This document shows, piece by piece, positions 1 through 9,317 of a stretch of DNA of 64,000 nucleotides. This DNA comes from an uncultured Aquimarina sp. GTDB lineage: Bacteria > Bacteroidota > Bacteroidia > Flavobacteriales > Flavobacteriaceae. The translations under genes and the position numbers were made by a program. Below the pieces are notes generated by a model that was given only the letters and a program-made list of their open reading frames with translations, did no database searches and was not told the DNA's origin. The stretch spans positions 62,001-126,000 of the forward strand of contig CANMWA010000008.1 in NCBI GenBank assembly GCA_947501475.1, given 5' to 3'. Every line of letters begins with the position of its first letter. Within the stretch, counting starts at the first letter, position 1.

Positions 1-1452
1 CAAAAAGGAGGCACAAAAAAAGTTCCAAAATTTATGATGCCCAATAATTACGAATTTTTACTTCGATATGCACATCAAACAAACGACAAAGATCTTATCG
101 AATATGTCAAAAGCACATTAACAAAAATATCTTATGGTGGTATCTATGATCATATTGGAGGTGGTTTTGCACGTTATTCTACAGATGCAAAATGGCATGT
201 ACCACATTTTGAAAAAATGTTGTATGATAACGCTCAATTAGTGAGTTTATACTCGAATGCATATTTGACAACGCAAGATCAATGGTACAAAGATGTAGTA
301 TATGAAACATTAAACTTTGTAGCTAGAGAACTTACTAATGAAGAAGGTGCCTTTTACTCATCGCTAGATGCAGATAGTAATACCCCTAGTGGTGAACTTG
401 AAGAAGGTGCTTTTTATGTCTGGACTAAAGAAGAACTTAAAGAGCTTCTAAAAAACGATTATGATCTTTTCTCAAAATATTATAATATAAATTCTTATGG
501 CCTATGGGAGAAAGGCAATTATGTACTAATCAGAAAAGATGATACTCAAAAGTTTTGTGATGTTCACAATATAAACAATGACTCCTTTCAGAAAAAATTA
601 ACGGAATGGAAAACCACGCTGCTAAAACATCGCGAAAAGCGTCCAAGACCAAGATTAGATGACAAAACCTTAACCTCATGGAATGCTTTGATGTTAAAAG
701 CATATCTTGATGCCTACCGGGTTTTTGGAGAAGAAGAGTTTTTAAAAATAGCAATACAGAATGCTACTTTTATCAAGAACAAACAGTTAAAAAGTGACAA
801 TTCATTATTTCATAACTACAAAAACGACAAGAGTACTATAAATGCATATTTAGAAGATTATGCAACAGTTATCGAAGCTTTTATTGTTTTATATCAAAAC
901 ACTTTTGATCATGAATGGTTAGATATATCAAAAAAACTTACAGACTATACTCTAGCACATTTTTATGACAACAAAACGAGTATATTTTACTTTACCTCTG
1001 ATCAAGACCCTAAACTGATTGCACGTACCACAGAAACAAGTGATAATGTAATACCAGCATCGAATTCGATTATGGCAAAAAATTTGTTTTTGTTATCACA
1101 CTATTATAATCAAGCGAAATATAAAGAAATTAGCACATCAATGCTACATAACATAACATCCCAAATTAAAGATTATCCAATGGGATATTCAAATTGGTTA
1201 GATTTGATGCTTAATTACACTTCAAATTTTTATGAAGTTGTAATTGTTGGCCAGCAAGCAGAACATAAATTAGTAGAAATAAACAAAATGTATATTCCAA
1301 ACAAATTATTAGCAGGAAGTACATCAGACTCTGAGAGAGAATTATTAAAAAACAGATTTTCAGAAGAGAGAACATTAATTTATGTATGCGTAAATAATTC
1401 ATGCAAATATCCCGTAGAAAATATAAATGAGGCTTTTAAATTACTTCATTAG
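1..1452 (+). CDS. YyaL/DUF255 family protein, 5' partial
   Basis: The reading frame is open from base 1, so the true start lies upstream of the window; an ATG at 34 is internal. About 483 residues are visible, against roughly 670-700 for the family. What is present is the C-terminal alpha-helical domain, with the family block GGIYDHIGGGFARYS followed by WHVPHFEKMLYDNAQL. The N-terminal thioredoxin-like DUF255 domain is missing because of the window edge. Members (YyaL, human SPATA20) combine a thioredoxin-like domain with a glycosidase-like six-hairpin domain; their reaction is not firmly known. The gene ends in TAG and is followed by 254 bp before the next gene on the same strand. Confidence 0.9.
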   Translation, partial: QKGGTKKVPKFMMPNNYEFLLRYAHQTNDKDLIEYVKSTLTKISYGGIYDHIGGGFARYSTDAKWHVPHFEKMLYDNAQLVSLYSNAYLTTQDQWYKDVVYETLNFVARELTNEEGAFYSSLDADSNTPSGELEEGAFYVWTKEELKELLKNDYDLFSKYYNINSYGLWEKGNYVLIRKDDTQKFCDVHNINNDSFQKKLTEWKTTLLKHREKRPRPRLDDKTLTSWNALMLKAYLDAYRVFGEEEFLKIAIQNATFIKNKQLKSDNSLFHNYKNDKSTINAYLEDYATVIEAFIVLYQNTFDHEWLDISKKLTDYTLAHFYDNKTSIFYFTSDQDPKLIARTTETSDNVIPASNSIMAKNLFLLSHYYNQAKYKEISTSMLHNITSQIKDYPMGYSNWLDLMLNYTSNFYEVVIVGQQAEHKLVEINKMYIPNKLLAGSTSDSERELLKNRFSEERTLIYVCVNNSCKYPVENINEAFKLLH

Positions 1453-1505
1453 TCTTAACGTCTATCTGCATATTTATCGACATAAAACGTCAACTATAAC
1501 GTTTT

Positions 1506-1532
1506 CGTAATACAATTCTTACAAGAATTACG
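1506..1532 (+). terminator. weak stem-loop after the YyaL-family gene
   Basis: CGTAAT and ATTACG face each other across a 15-base spacer that contains its own AATTCTT/AGAATT pairing. Only four T residues follow (GGTTTTACC), so it is a poor intrinsic terminator. Its position 54 bp after the stop codon is the main support. Confidence 0.3.
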
Positions 1533-1706
1533 GTTTTACCTCACTATAAATATGTGAATATCTCATGAAAAACACATTTTTACTCAAAAAAATCAGTCAT
1601 TTAACATAATTATAATACGGAATTCGCAAAAAAAAAGCCAAAAATTGCATTTAATTGTATAGATCTTAATGTTTTACTAATTTTATTGAGCCTAAATCAA
1701 TTATAT

Positions 1707-2408
1707 ATGAACAAGTTACTACTTTCTCTATTTTTAATAATGTCGTCTGCATTATTTGCACAATTACCACGTGATTTACTTACATCAACACAAAGAGTTT
1801 CTACTTTTGATGAATATGATGGTTCTATATATATGAAATCCAGATATAAAGAATCTAGCATCATTGATGAGAAAAAAGGCTCATTTGATGCAAAGTTAAA
1901 ATATAACATCTTTTCAGATGCTTTAGAATACAATCAAGGTTCTAAACTATTCGAAGTTCTTAAAAGCCCAACAGTTCATGCAAGAATTGATGGAGACTAC
2001 TTTTATTATTGTGAATTTAAAAACCAAAGAGGTCTTCAAAGAGATGGTTATTATGTATTAGTAGAATTAAATGATAATTACCGAATTTATAAAAGATTTA
2101 CCCTTGATATCAAAGATCCATCCCAAAGTTCATTGACACAAACAAGTGAACCTGGGCAATTACGAATGATTACTTCGTATTTTCTAGAAGAGTCTGGAAA
2201 AATTATGGAGTTACCCATGAATAAAAAAGATATGCTTGCCACACTTAGTGATAAGGAAGATGAATTGAAAGCATATTTGAAGAAAGAAAAAATTCGTTTA
2301 AAGAAAGAAGAAGATTTAATACGATTAGTAGCTAGATATAATGCATTAAAAAGTACAGATGAAGGTCCTTCACAAAGCTTGCTAAGCACTCGATCTGGTA
2401 GAAACTAA
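1707..2408 (+). CDS. secreted protein of unknown function, tandem paralogue 1
   Basis: About 233 residues with a clear N-terminal signal peptide (MNKLLLSLFLIMSSALFAQ), so it is probably exported to the periplasm or beyond. I chose the ATG at 1707 because the signal peptide begins there; a TTG at 1686 would only add seven residues. The middle is rich in tyrosine and acidic residues (YDGSIYMKSRYKESSIIDEK, YYVLVELNDNYRIYK), and the last third is lysine/glutamate-rich and probably helical. It aligns along its whole length with the next gene, which marks a tandem duplication. I do not recognise the family and assign no function. Confidence 0.85.
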   Translation: MNKLLLSLFLIMSSALFAQLPRDLLTSTQRVSTFDEYDGSIYMKSRYKESSIIDEKKGSFDAKLKYNIFSDALEYNQGSKLFEVLKSPTVHARIDGDYFYYCEFKNQRGLQRDGYYVLVELNDNYRIYKRFTLDIKDPSQSSLTQTSEPGQLRMITSYFLEESGKIMELPMNKKDMLATLSDKEDELKAYLKKEKIRLKKEEDLIRLVARYNALKSTDEGPSQSLLSTRSGRN

Positions 2409-2431
2409 TAGTAATAAAAATAAACATCCTC

Positions 2432-2464
2432 AATGCCATCTTATATTTAGGGTGGCATTTTTTT
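2432..2464 (+). terminator. intrinsic terminator after paralogue 1
   Basis: AATGCCATCT pairs with AGGGTGGCATT (with G-T pairs) around an AT-rich loop, followed by a run of T. It begins 24 bp after the stop codon, so the two tandem paralogues are probably separate transcripts. Confidence 0.7.
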
Positions 2465-2740
2465 ATTCTATCTACCAGCAACTATACATTTTTAAGAATA
2501 CTTAATCCTCAAGTAAACCATAAGCTATTAAATCATGTTGTCGTTATACAAGTTGAGTTCCAACTCAAATACAAGATTAGATTAATTCTACACAACTGTT
2601 TATGATAAGCAACGTCACTGTAATTTGTGATACAATCTAATTTATTTTTGATAAATTTTATTAAAAAACTACACTACAGCTTTGTTTTTTGCTTTTTATC
2701 GATTTTTTTATTACATTAGCCCTAATTAAAACTTTTTGTT
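2465..2740. other. intergenic region between the two paralogues
   Basis: No coding sequence is seen. It holds a small palindrome, TTGAGTT-cc-AACTCAA, at 2553-2568, and a very AT-rich stretch before the next start. No full match to the Bacteroidota -33/-7 promoter was found by eye. Confidence 0.5.
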
Positions 2741-3445
2741 ATGAGAAAAATACTACACACTTTACTTTTTTTATCTACCTCAGCTTTATGTGCACAATTT
2801 TCGCAAGCTGTTGGAGAGCCTTCAAAAAGAATGACTGAACTAGAATCATATGCTGGTTCTATATATATAGATAAACAATATCAAAAAGCTAGTGTTATTG
2901 ATGAAAAATCAGGAACATACGAAACTATGCTTAAGTATAACATATATACTGATGCACTAGAACACAAAAAAGGTGGTAAAATAAATGAGGTAATTAAAAC
3001 CCCAACTACTTATGCAAGAATTAATGATGATTATTACTACTATTGTAATTTTCAGACTGAGCATGGTAGTAGAAGAAATGGATATTATATTCTTGTAGAA
3101 TTAAATGATGTATATCGTGTTTATAAAAAATATGATCTTGATATAACCGAACCTAAAGAAATGGACCCTTTAACAGGAACATCATCTACAGGAAAAGTTA
3201 AGGTTAAAACAACTTTTTACCTTGAAGAAGATGGTATGATCGTAGAGTTACCTATGAACAAAAAAGAGTTTTTAGCTGCATTTTCTGACAAAGAAGAAGA
3301 ATTAAAAGAATATATTAAAAAAGAAAAGATTCGCATTAAAAAAGAAACAGACTTAGTAAGGCTTGTTGCCAAGTATAATGCCTTAAAAAACATGGATGCT
3401 AACCCGTCACGAAATCTTTTAAGTAATAGGGTTCAAAATAACTAA
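2741..3445 (+). CDS. secreted protein of unknown function, tandem paralogue 2
   Basis: 234 residues with an N-terminal signal peptide (LLFLSTSALCAQ). It matches the preceding gene over its full length, for example YAGSIYIDKQYQKASVIDEK here against YDGSIYMKSRYKESSIIDEK there, and GYYILVELNDVYRVYKKYDL against GYYVLVELNDNYRIYKRFTL. Roughly half the positions are identical by eye. The C-terminal third is a charged lysine/glutamate-rich helix. The last 47 bp overlap the 3' end of tsaB on the opposite strand. The function is unknown; the conserved gene pair and export signals are the only clues. Confidence 0.85.
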   Translation: MRKILHTLLFLSTSALCAQFSQAVGEPSKRMTELESYAGSIYIDKQYQKASVIDEKSGTYETMLKYNIYTDALEHKKGGKINEVIKTPTTYARINDDYYYYCNFQTEHGSRRNGYYILVELNDVYRVYKKYDLDITEPKEMDPLTGTSSTGKVKVKTTFYLEEDGMIVELPMNKKEFLAAFSDKEEELKEYIKKEKIRIKKETDLVRLVAKYNALKNMDANPSRNLLSNRVQNN

Positions 3446-4061
3446 TATCCTCAAAATCATTATTTAAAAATTTAGAATAGCTTAGACTTGCCATCTCATT
3501 TGCAGATGGCAATTTATTTTCAATAAAGATTGCATTGGTATTGGTACAAATAGTTGAAAATTTTTCGACACCATTACCTATACAATATACTTGCCCCTGA
3601 TCAAAATACTTAGAAAATGAGTTTTTATCTAAGATTTCAGCCTTAGTATCTCTAATTTGAACAAAAGAATCAGAAAAAACAGCAGAGTACACTTCCATTC
3701 TTCTGGCATCAATCATTGGGATAATACAACTATCTTTTTGTGGTTGTACTTGCAACGATAACGAATGTAATGTAGGTATCGATATCAACGGGATGTTAAG
3801 CGCATAACATAAGCCTTTTGCTGTAGAAACACCAATTCTTAATCCAGTATAAGAACCAGGACCTTTACTTACAGAAACAGCCGATAATTCGCCCATAGAC
3901 AAACCAGCCTTTTTAATCACCTTATCTATATAATTATGCAATCGTTCTGCATGAGAATATTGAGTATCATAATCTTCAATCAATTCTAAAACAGTATCAT
4001 CATTTGTGATCGCTACAGAACAATTTGTAGTTGAAGTTTCTATACATAAAATATAGGCCAT
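3399..4061 (-). CDS. tsaB: tRNA threonylcarbamoyladenosine biosynthesis protein TsaB
   Basis: 220 residues of the ASKHA-fold TsaB family, which acts with TsaD and TsaE to make the t6A37 modification of ANN-decoding tRNAs in the cytoplasm. Recognisable blocks are the N-terminal ETSTTNCSVAI phosphate-loop region, VSKGPGSYTGLRIGVSTAKG, and the C-terminal EPYYLKDFVTG tail typical of the family. The length is usual. The 3' end overlaps the convergent secreted-protein gene by 47 bp, and the family-typical C-terminus lies inside that overlap, so the overlap is genuine. A -7-like element lies 18 bp upstream of the start. Confidence 0.95.
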   Translation of the reverse strand: MAYILCIETSTTNCSVAITNDDTVLELIEDYDTQYSHAERLHNYIDKVIKKAGLSMGELSAVSVSKGPGSYTGLRIGVSTAKGLCYALNIPLISIPTLHSLSLQVQPQKDSCIIPMIDARRMEVYSAVFSDSFVQIRDTKAEILDKNSFSKYFDQGQVYCIGNGVEKFSTICTNTNAIFIENKLPSANEMASLSYSKFLNNDFEDISYFEPYYLKDFVTG

Positions 4062-4078
4062 CTATTAAAAAATTTACG

Positions 4079-4086
4079 CAAAGATA
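4079..4086 (-). promoter_or_regulatory. -7 promoter element of tsaB
   Basis: On the minus strand this reads TATCTTTG, a match to the Bacteroidota -7 consensus TAnnTTTG. It lies 18 bp before the tsaB start codon. No convincing TTG was found at -33. Confidence 0.5.
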
Positions 4087-4101
4087 ACCTAATTGTATAA
4101 A

Positions 4102-5376
4102 TTATTTTGTGGACTTTTTATCGGTATCGAGAATTACTTTATCACCAGTTTTAAGAATCTTGGTAACAACATTATAAGGCCCTGTTATTACCTCATCACC
4201 TTCTTCTAATCCTTTCTTGATTTCGATATTACTATCGTCCTGAATACCTGTCTCTATTACTCTTAATTTTGCCTCTTCTCCATTCTTAACAAATACACAT
4301 TCAAATTTCTTGTCTGAAACCGAAATATTATCCTTTGATAAGTCTTTGCGAGTACTAGAGGTATCATTTTTTACAACAATAGCACTAATGGGAACTCCTA
4401 TCACTTTACTTTTCTTATCTGTAATAACATCAACTGTAGCAGTCATTCCTGGGCGAAAAGGAGAATAGTTCTCTGGTTTTCCTTCCATCAAATCTTTATA
4501 CGATTCTTCAAGAATACGAACCTTAACTTTAAAATTAGTAACCTGGTCTGCGCTTACAGCACTTTCTGCTGAGTTTGCGATCTCTGTAACTATTCCTTTA
4601 AATTGTTTCTTTAAATATGCATCAACCTCTACTATGGTAGAATCGTTAATAGATATTTTAACAATATCATTTTCATTTACATCGACCTCAACTTCCATAT
4701 TGCTTAGATTAGCCACACGTACAATCTCGGTACCAGCCATTTGTTGAGTTCCTACTACTCGTTCTCCTAATTCTACAGACAATTTAGAAATTGTACCATT
4801 CATAGGGGCATAAATAACAGTTCGGCTTAAATTATCTTTAGCTTCATTAACTGTAGCTCTGGCACTTTTTACATTATAATATGCAGATTGTTTAGCAGCC
4901 TCGGCTACCTCATAACCTGATACGGCTCTATCCCACTCTGCTTTAGAAATCACTCCTTTTTCAAACAGTTCTTTATTACGATCATAGCTTAATTTTGACT
5001 CTTTAAGGCTTGCTTCGGCTTGTTGTAGACCAGCTCTAACATTTTCTAATGCTGCTTGAGATCTATTCAAACCAGATTGAATGATATCAGGATTTATACG
5101 TACTAAAAGGTCTCCTTTTTTAACTTGTTGTCCCTCTTTGATGGGTAAACCAATAATCTCTCCAGAAACTTCTGAAGAAAGTTTTACCTCAACTTCGGGT
5201 TGAATTTTACCAGTTGCTGAAACCGTTTCTACAATATCAATCTTTTCAATTTTGGTAACAGAAACTTCTTTATAGTTTCCATCGTTACCAAACCAACCAG
5301 CTTTTTTACCATAAACAAGTAGTACAATTAATAGTATAACTGCACCAGAAATAAAGAGTAATGTTTTCCTATTCAT
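4102..5376 (-). CDS. periplasmic adaptor (MacA/HlyD-like) of ABC efflux system, second copy
   Basis: 424 residues. One N-terminal membrane anchor (about residues 6-23) is followed by a biotinyl-lipoyl half motif (EGQQVKKGDLLVRINPD), an alpha-helical hairpin rich in Ala/Glu/Lys (about 105-180), the second lipoyl half (APMNGTISKLSVELGERVVG), and beta-barrel and membrane-proximal domains. Adaptors of this family link an inner-membrane ABC transporter to a TolC channel. It is the last gene of the operon, 83 bp after the TolC gene, and is the second adaptor in the cluster. It is longer than its partner at 6881-8002 and carries a charged insertion near residues 340-350. The substrate is unknown. 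Confidence 0.88.
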   Translation of the reverse strand: MNRKTLLFISGAVILLIVLLVYGKKAGWFGNDGNYKEVSVTKIEKIDIVETVSATGKIQPEVEVKLSSEVSGEIIGLPIKEGQQVKKGDLLVRINPDIIQSGLNRSQAALENVRAGLQQAEASLKESKLSYDRNKELFEKGVISKAEWDRAVSGYEVAEAAKQSAYYNVKSARATVNEAKDNLSRTVIYAPMNGTISKLSVELGERVVGTQQMAGTEIVRVANLSNMEVEVDVNENDIVKISINDSTIVEVDAYLKKQFKGIVTEIANSAESAVSADQVTNFKVKVRILEESYKDLMEGKPENYSPFRPGMTATVDVITDKKSKVIGVPISAIVVKNDTSSTRKDLSKDNISVSDKKFECVFVKNGEEAKLRVIETGIQDDSNIEIKKGLEEGDEVITGPYNVVTKILKTGDKVILDTDKKSTK

Positions 5377-5459
5377 GAGATATAAACGTTAATTATATGG
5401 TATGAAAATACAACCTTTTTAGGTCTAATCAGTAGTGAAAATTTAGAAAATATGATATG

Positions 5460-6791
5460 TTATAGTTTTATATCTGCGATTTTTATCCCAAAATAAAGCT
5501 CTAATACTTTCAGCTTAAAAATATAATCAAATTTATTTTGCACTTCCTGGCTTTGTGCATTTTCTAGTCTAAACTTTGATTGGCTAAAATCAAATGCATT
5601 GGTCAGTCCAACATCATAGCGGTCTTTGGCATATTCATATGCTCTTTCTTGAGCTTTTACAGCCACAAGCGATGCTTCATAGGCTTCTGCCGATCCTTTG
5701 GCATCAAGATATGCTTGATATACGTTACTATCCAAATCTAACTCTGCTTGTTCTAATTGAAATTCGGATCGTTTTACATTAATCTTACTTCTTTTCACAC
5801 TTGTACGCGTAGAAAAGCCGTTTAATATCGGAAGGTTTAGTTGTAAACCATAAGAGAAACCATCATTTTCATATAATTGTTCTACGAAACCTCTATCAAA
5901 GAAATCATTATCTGCCCATCTTGTATTATATCCAAAAAACGCACTTAAAGTAGGATAATAGGCGCCCCTAGCAAGTTGCTTATCTTTCTCTGCAATCAAC
6001 TTACTTTGTTCTGCAATTTGAACTTCATATCTTGACTCACGAGCTTTAGTTATAACCTGATCAATAGGTTTCTCTAAAATTTCGGCATCAGGAATTAAAT
6101 ACTCTTGCTCTGCAGTATCAAAACTTTCATAATCTTTAATTAATAAAGTTTGTGCTAATCCTATACGTGCAATTTGTACTGCATTTTGTGCTTGCACAAT
6201 ACGAGTTAGCTCGTCTGCAGATGTTGCTTCGATTTCTAACAGATCTCCTTGTGGTAAAACTCCTGCATCAACTAGATCTTTGGTTCGTTTTAATTGCTCT
6301 AAAGTAATATCATGTTGCTTTTCAATTACTTTTAATGCTTCTTTATTCAATAATACCTGTAAATAGCTATTGGCTACAAACAAAGCAATATCATCTTTAG
6401 ATTTACCTAAGTTATACTGACTTAGTAATTTATTAAATTTTGCTTTTTGCAACTGTCGAAAATTACGCAACCCATCAAATAGAGTAAGCCCTACATTAAC
6501 CCCTGTAGTAAACGAAGTAAATGTACTAGACTCAAAAGCATTAGTTACTGGGTTTATATTTGCTCCAGTATTTGAAGAAAGAGACCCTGAAGCACTTATG
6601 CTAGGAAGAAAGTTTCCTAACGCATCAAGTTTATCTATTGCTGTAGCTTCATAATTGAGCTCTGATTGTTTAATAGTAATATTATTTTCAAGTGCATGTT
6701 CTACACATTCTCGCAATGTCCACTTTTTTTCTTGTGCTTGCGCCCCCAACACTATTAAAAGTGTAAATATTAATAAAATCTTTATTCGCAT
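5460..6791 (-). CDS. TolC family outer-membrane efflux protein
   Basis: 443 residues with a signal peptide ending in GAQAQ and the usual TolC opening WTLRECVEHALENNITIKQ. Two repeated long-helix regions follow (around residues 140-225 and 330-420), as in trimeric outer-membrane channel-tunnel proteins. It would form the exit duct for the ABC transporter encoded upstream. It lies between two adaptor genes, 89 bp after the first, in the same orientation. The length is normal. The export substrate cannot be told from sequence; macrolides, peptides or lipids are all possible for MacB-like systems. Confidence 0.9.
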   Translation of the reverse strand: MRIKILLIFTLLIVLGAQAQEKKWTLRECVEHALENNITIKQSELNYEATAIDKLDALGNFLPSISASGSLSSNTGANINPVTNAFESSTFTSFTTGVNVGLTLFDGLRNFRQLQKAKFNKLLSQYNLGKSKDDIALFVANSYLQVLLNKEALKVIEKQHDITLEQLKRTKDLVDAGVLPQGDLLEIEATSADELTRIVQAQNAVQIARIGLAQTLLIKDYESFDTAEQEYLIPDAEILEKPIDQVITKARESRYEVQIAEQSKLIAEKDKQLARGAYYPTLSAFFGYNTRWADNDFFDRGFVEQLYENDGFSYGLQLNLPILNGFSTRTSVKRSKINVKRSEFQLEQAELDLDSNVYQAYLDAKGSAEAYEASLVAVKAQERAYEYAKDRYDVGLTNAFDFSQSKFRLENAQSQEVQNKFDYIFKLKVLELYFGIKIADIKL

Positions 6792-6880
6792 AATGCCTAT
6801 AAGTATATAATTGATCGATGTTGTTACAAAAAAAATTTATTTTTTATATTGAATTATAAATTTGCAGTCAAATATAATTT

Positions 6881-8002
6881 TTAATCTTGAGTATCCTCAC
6901 CTTCTTTTTTCACAGGTTCTGTTTTATTCCAAACTTTGATATCATCTTCCTCTGTCACTCCTGATAAGATTTCTACATTAATCCCATCAGAAAGTCCTAT
7001 TTCTATGTCTTTTCTTTCAAATTCTTGATCTCCAGTCTGCACTTCGACATAAGGTTTTTCTGTTTCTTTATCAAATTGCAATAAGGCCTCTTTTATAGCT
7101 AAAATATCATTTTTGGTATCTAATACTATTGAAGCATTTGCACTATATCCTGCTCTAATAAAATAGGATTCATCCAGAAAAACTTCGCCTTCGATTTTAA
7201 ATTGAACAGCTCCTTGTTCTTCACTTCCTTTTGGAGCAATAAATTTAAGCTTTGCATCAAATTCTTTATCCCTTATCGCCCCAAGACTTACCTTAAGTGG
7301 CATCTCTATTTTAAGCTTATTCACCTCTGCCTCATCTACTTTTCCTTCAAAAATCATTTTACTTAGATCCGCAATGGTTGCTACTGTTGTTCCATCATTA
7401 AAGTTATTACTTTGGATTACTTGATCTCCTTCTTCTACTGGAATCTCTAAAACTGTTCCTGCTACCGAAGCTCTAATATTGGTAATTGCTTGGGCTCCAC
7501 CAGTAGACCCTTGACGTATGATTTGCAGATCATTACGCGCATTACTTACCTCTTGTACTGCTTGATCATAACGTAATTTTACATTTTGAAAATCTTGAGA
7601 AGCAATAACTCCTCTATCAAAAAGTGCTTTGTTACGATCAAAATCTTGCTTGGCATTATCAAGGCTTATTTGTGCATTTTTAACACGACCTCTTGCACTA
7701 TTCAATGCTTGTTCATTAGGTACTACTTTTACCTTAGCAATTAGATCTCCTGTTTTAATTGCACTCCCCTCTTTAACATATATCTTTTCGATAATTCCTG
7801 AGACTTGAGGTTTAATTTCAACTTCGTCTTGAGGAACTACTTTTCCTGTTGCTACCGTTTTTTCTTCAATAGATGTCTTAAAGGCTTTTTCTGTAGTAAA
7901 AACGATTGGTGATTTACTGTTTGAATCTATAAGGTATTTCCCAGAAAAACCTAGTAATGCTATAAAAACTACTATTAATAAAATTTTAAAAAACTTTTTC
8001 AT
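6881..8002 (-). CDS. periplasmic adaptor (MacA/HlyD-like) of ABC efflux system, first copy
   Basis: 373 residues. A membrane anchor (about 5-24) is followed by a lipoyl half motif (KEGSAIKTGDLIAKVKVVPN), a coiled-coil hairpin (about 95-150), the second lipoyl half (ASVAGTVLEIPVEEGDQV) and a beta-barrel region. The C-terminus is acidic (KKEGEDTQD). It starts 29 bp after the permease gene, so the two are probably co-transcribed. It is related to, but clearly different from, the adaptor at 4102-5376. An adaptor of this type makes the periplasmic bridge between the MacB-like permease and TolC. Confidence 0.88.
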   Translation of the reverse strand: MKKFFKILLIVVFIALLGFSGKYLIDSNSKSPIVFTTEKAFKTSIEEKTVATGKVVPQDEVEIKPQVSGIIEKIYVKEGSAIKTGDLIAKVKVVPNEQALNSARGRVKNAQISLDNAKQDFDRNKALFDRGVIASQDFQNVKLRYDQAVQEVSNARNDLQIIRQGSTGGAQAITNIRASVAGTVLEIPVEEGDQVIQSNNFNDGTTVATIADLSKMIFEGKVDEAEVNKLKIEMPLKVSLGAIRDKEFDAKLKFIAPKGSEEQGAVQFKIEGEVFLDESYFIRAGYSANASIVLDTKNDILAIKEALLQFDKETEKPYVEVQTGDQEFERKDIEIGLSDGINVEILSGVTEEDDIKVWNKTEPVKKEGEDTQD

Positions 8003-8031
8003 TTGATTGATGCTTATTCTTTGTTATTATT

Positions 8032-9297
8032 TTATTCTTCTCTTAATGCTTCTATTGGTTTTATACTTACTGCTTTTTGCGCTGGGATAAGGCCAATTAT
8101 TGTCCCTAAAAGTACTATCGACAATAATGCTCCCACTACGGCAAAGAAATCAACGGTTGGGTTTAATATAGGTATATCTTCATCATTACCTATGGTTCTA
8201 TTAATTATCCACAGTACTAGTGTTCCAAAAACAAAACCTATTAATCCTGCTACAAAAGTAAGTAAGATAGATTCTAGCATAATCTGTCCTCTTACCTCTG
8301 CAGGTGTAGCGCCTAATGCTCTACGTACTCCTATTTCTCTTGTACGTTCTTTTACCGTAATTAATAATACATTACCAATAGCAATTACACCTGCAAAAAG
8401 TGTTGCTATCCCTACGATATATGTAATTAATCGCATTCCTGCTAAAAACCCATTAGTTTTGGCTACTGCTTCTCCTAAATTAAAACTACCGAAAGCCTGT
8501 GTATCATCTGGATGCACATTATGCATCCTTTTAAGGCTTGTTTTTATAGTAGTTTCAGTATTTACAATATTCTTGTCTGGCTTGGCGGTAATTACCATCC
8601 AGGAGATGTTTTTGCCTTGATTAAATATGGTTTGAAAGGTACTGAAAGGTAGAAATATCGAGTCGTCTCCTTCAAATCCTCCAGCCTGCGTTGGTTTGTA
8701 TACTCCTATCACTTTAAAATAAATCCCATTAATCCTTACATAATCGCCTATAGCTTCTTCATCTTTGTCATAGAACTGTTTATAAATATCTTCTCCTATA
8801 ACACATACTTTTCTTTCATATTTAATATCCTCTTCATTAATGAATCTTCCTCCATCAAAGATCTTTTTCTTTGAAACTTTATCTATCGTAGGATAATCAC
8901 CAAAAATCTGAAATGCTCCCGACTTGGAACCTCTTACAAATTGACCAGGAGGTGTCCCCCATCTTCCTGTAACATTACGTGGTGTTATATATTCTATATC
9001 ACCTACCTGAGATTTAAGAGCATCAACATCATCTAATGTGAGTTGCATCCTTCGTCCTCTTTTAAACCCTCCATTAGGTATACTCGTTTGTTGCCCCCAT
9101 AAAAACATCGTATTGGTTGCAAAATCATTAAACTGACTTCGAAAAGCATTATCCAAACCTTTGGCCATCCCCAAAAGGATAACAAACAAGAACACTCCCC
9201 ATGTAACTCCAATAACAGTAATCACGGTTCTGATCTTATTTTTACGAATAGCTCCATAAATCTCTTGCCATGTATCTCTTTCAAAAATAAACTTCAT
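8032..9297 (-). CDS. MacB-like ABC transporter permease B
   Basis: 421 residues with the topology of the MacB/FtsX permease family. One N-terminal helix (about 21-45) precedes a large periplasmic MacB_PCD domain (about 50-275), and three C-terminal helices (about 280-415) follow. The family signature KERTREIGVRRALGAT lies in the cytoplasmic loop, and the C-terminus ends KAVSIKPIEALREE as usual for this family. No ATPase domain is fused; the ATPase is the separate gene at 10540-11241. It lies 20 bp after permease A. Two non-identical permeases suggest a heterodimer. Confidence 0.92.
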   Translation of the reverse strand: MKFIFERDTWQEIYGAIRKNKIRTVITVIGVTWGVFLFVILLGMAKGLDNAFRSQFNDFATNTMFLWGQQTSIPNGGFKRGRRMQLTLDDVDALKSQVGDIEYITPRNVTGRWGTPPGQFVRGSKSGAFQIFGDYPTIDKVSKKKIFDGGRFINEEDIKYERKVCVIGEDIYKQFYDKDEEAIGDYVRINGIYFKVIGVYKPTQAGGFEGDDSIFLPFSTFQTIFNQGKNISWMVITAKPDKNIVNTETTIKTSLKRMHNVHPDDTQAFGSFNLGEAVAKTNGFLAGMRLITYIVGIATLFAGVIAIGNVLLITVKERTREIGVRRALGATPAEVRGQIMLESILLTFVAGLIGFVFGTLVLWIINRTIGNDEDIPILNPTVDFFAVVGALLSIVLLGTIIGLIPAQKAVSIKPIEALREE

Positions 9298-9317
9298 AAT
9301 GACTGTTTTTTTATTAT

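Noticed and set aside
8003..8620. 205-codon open frame opposite the permease B gene
   Set aside because: Antisense shadow of a well-supported ABC permease; its composition is low-complexity Ser/Pro/Ile and there is no recognisable domain.
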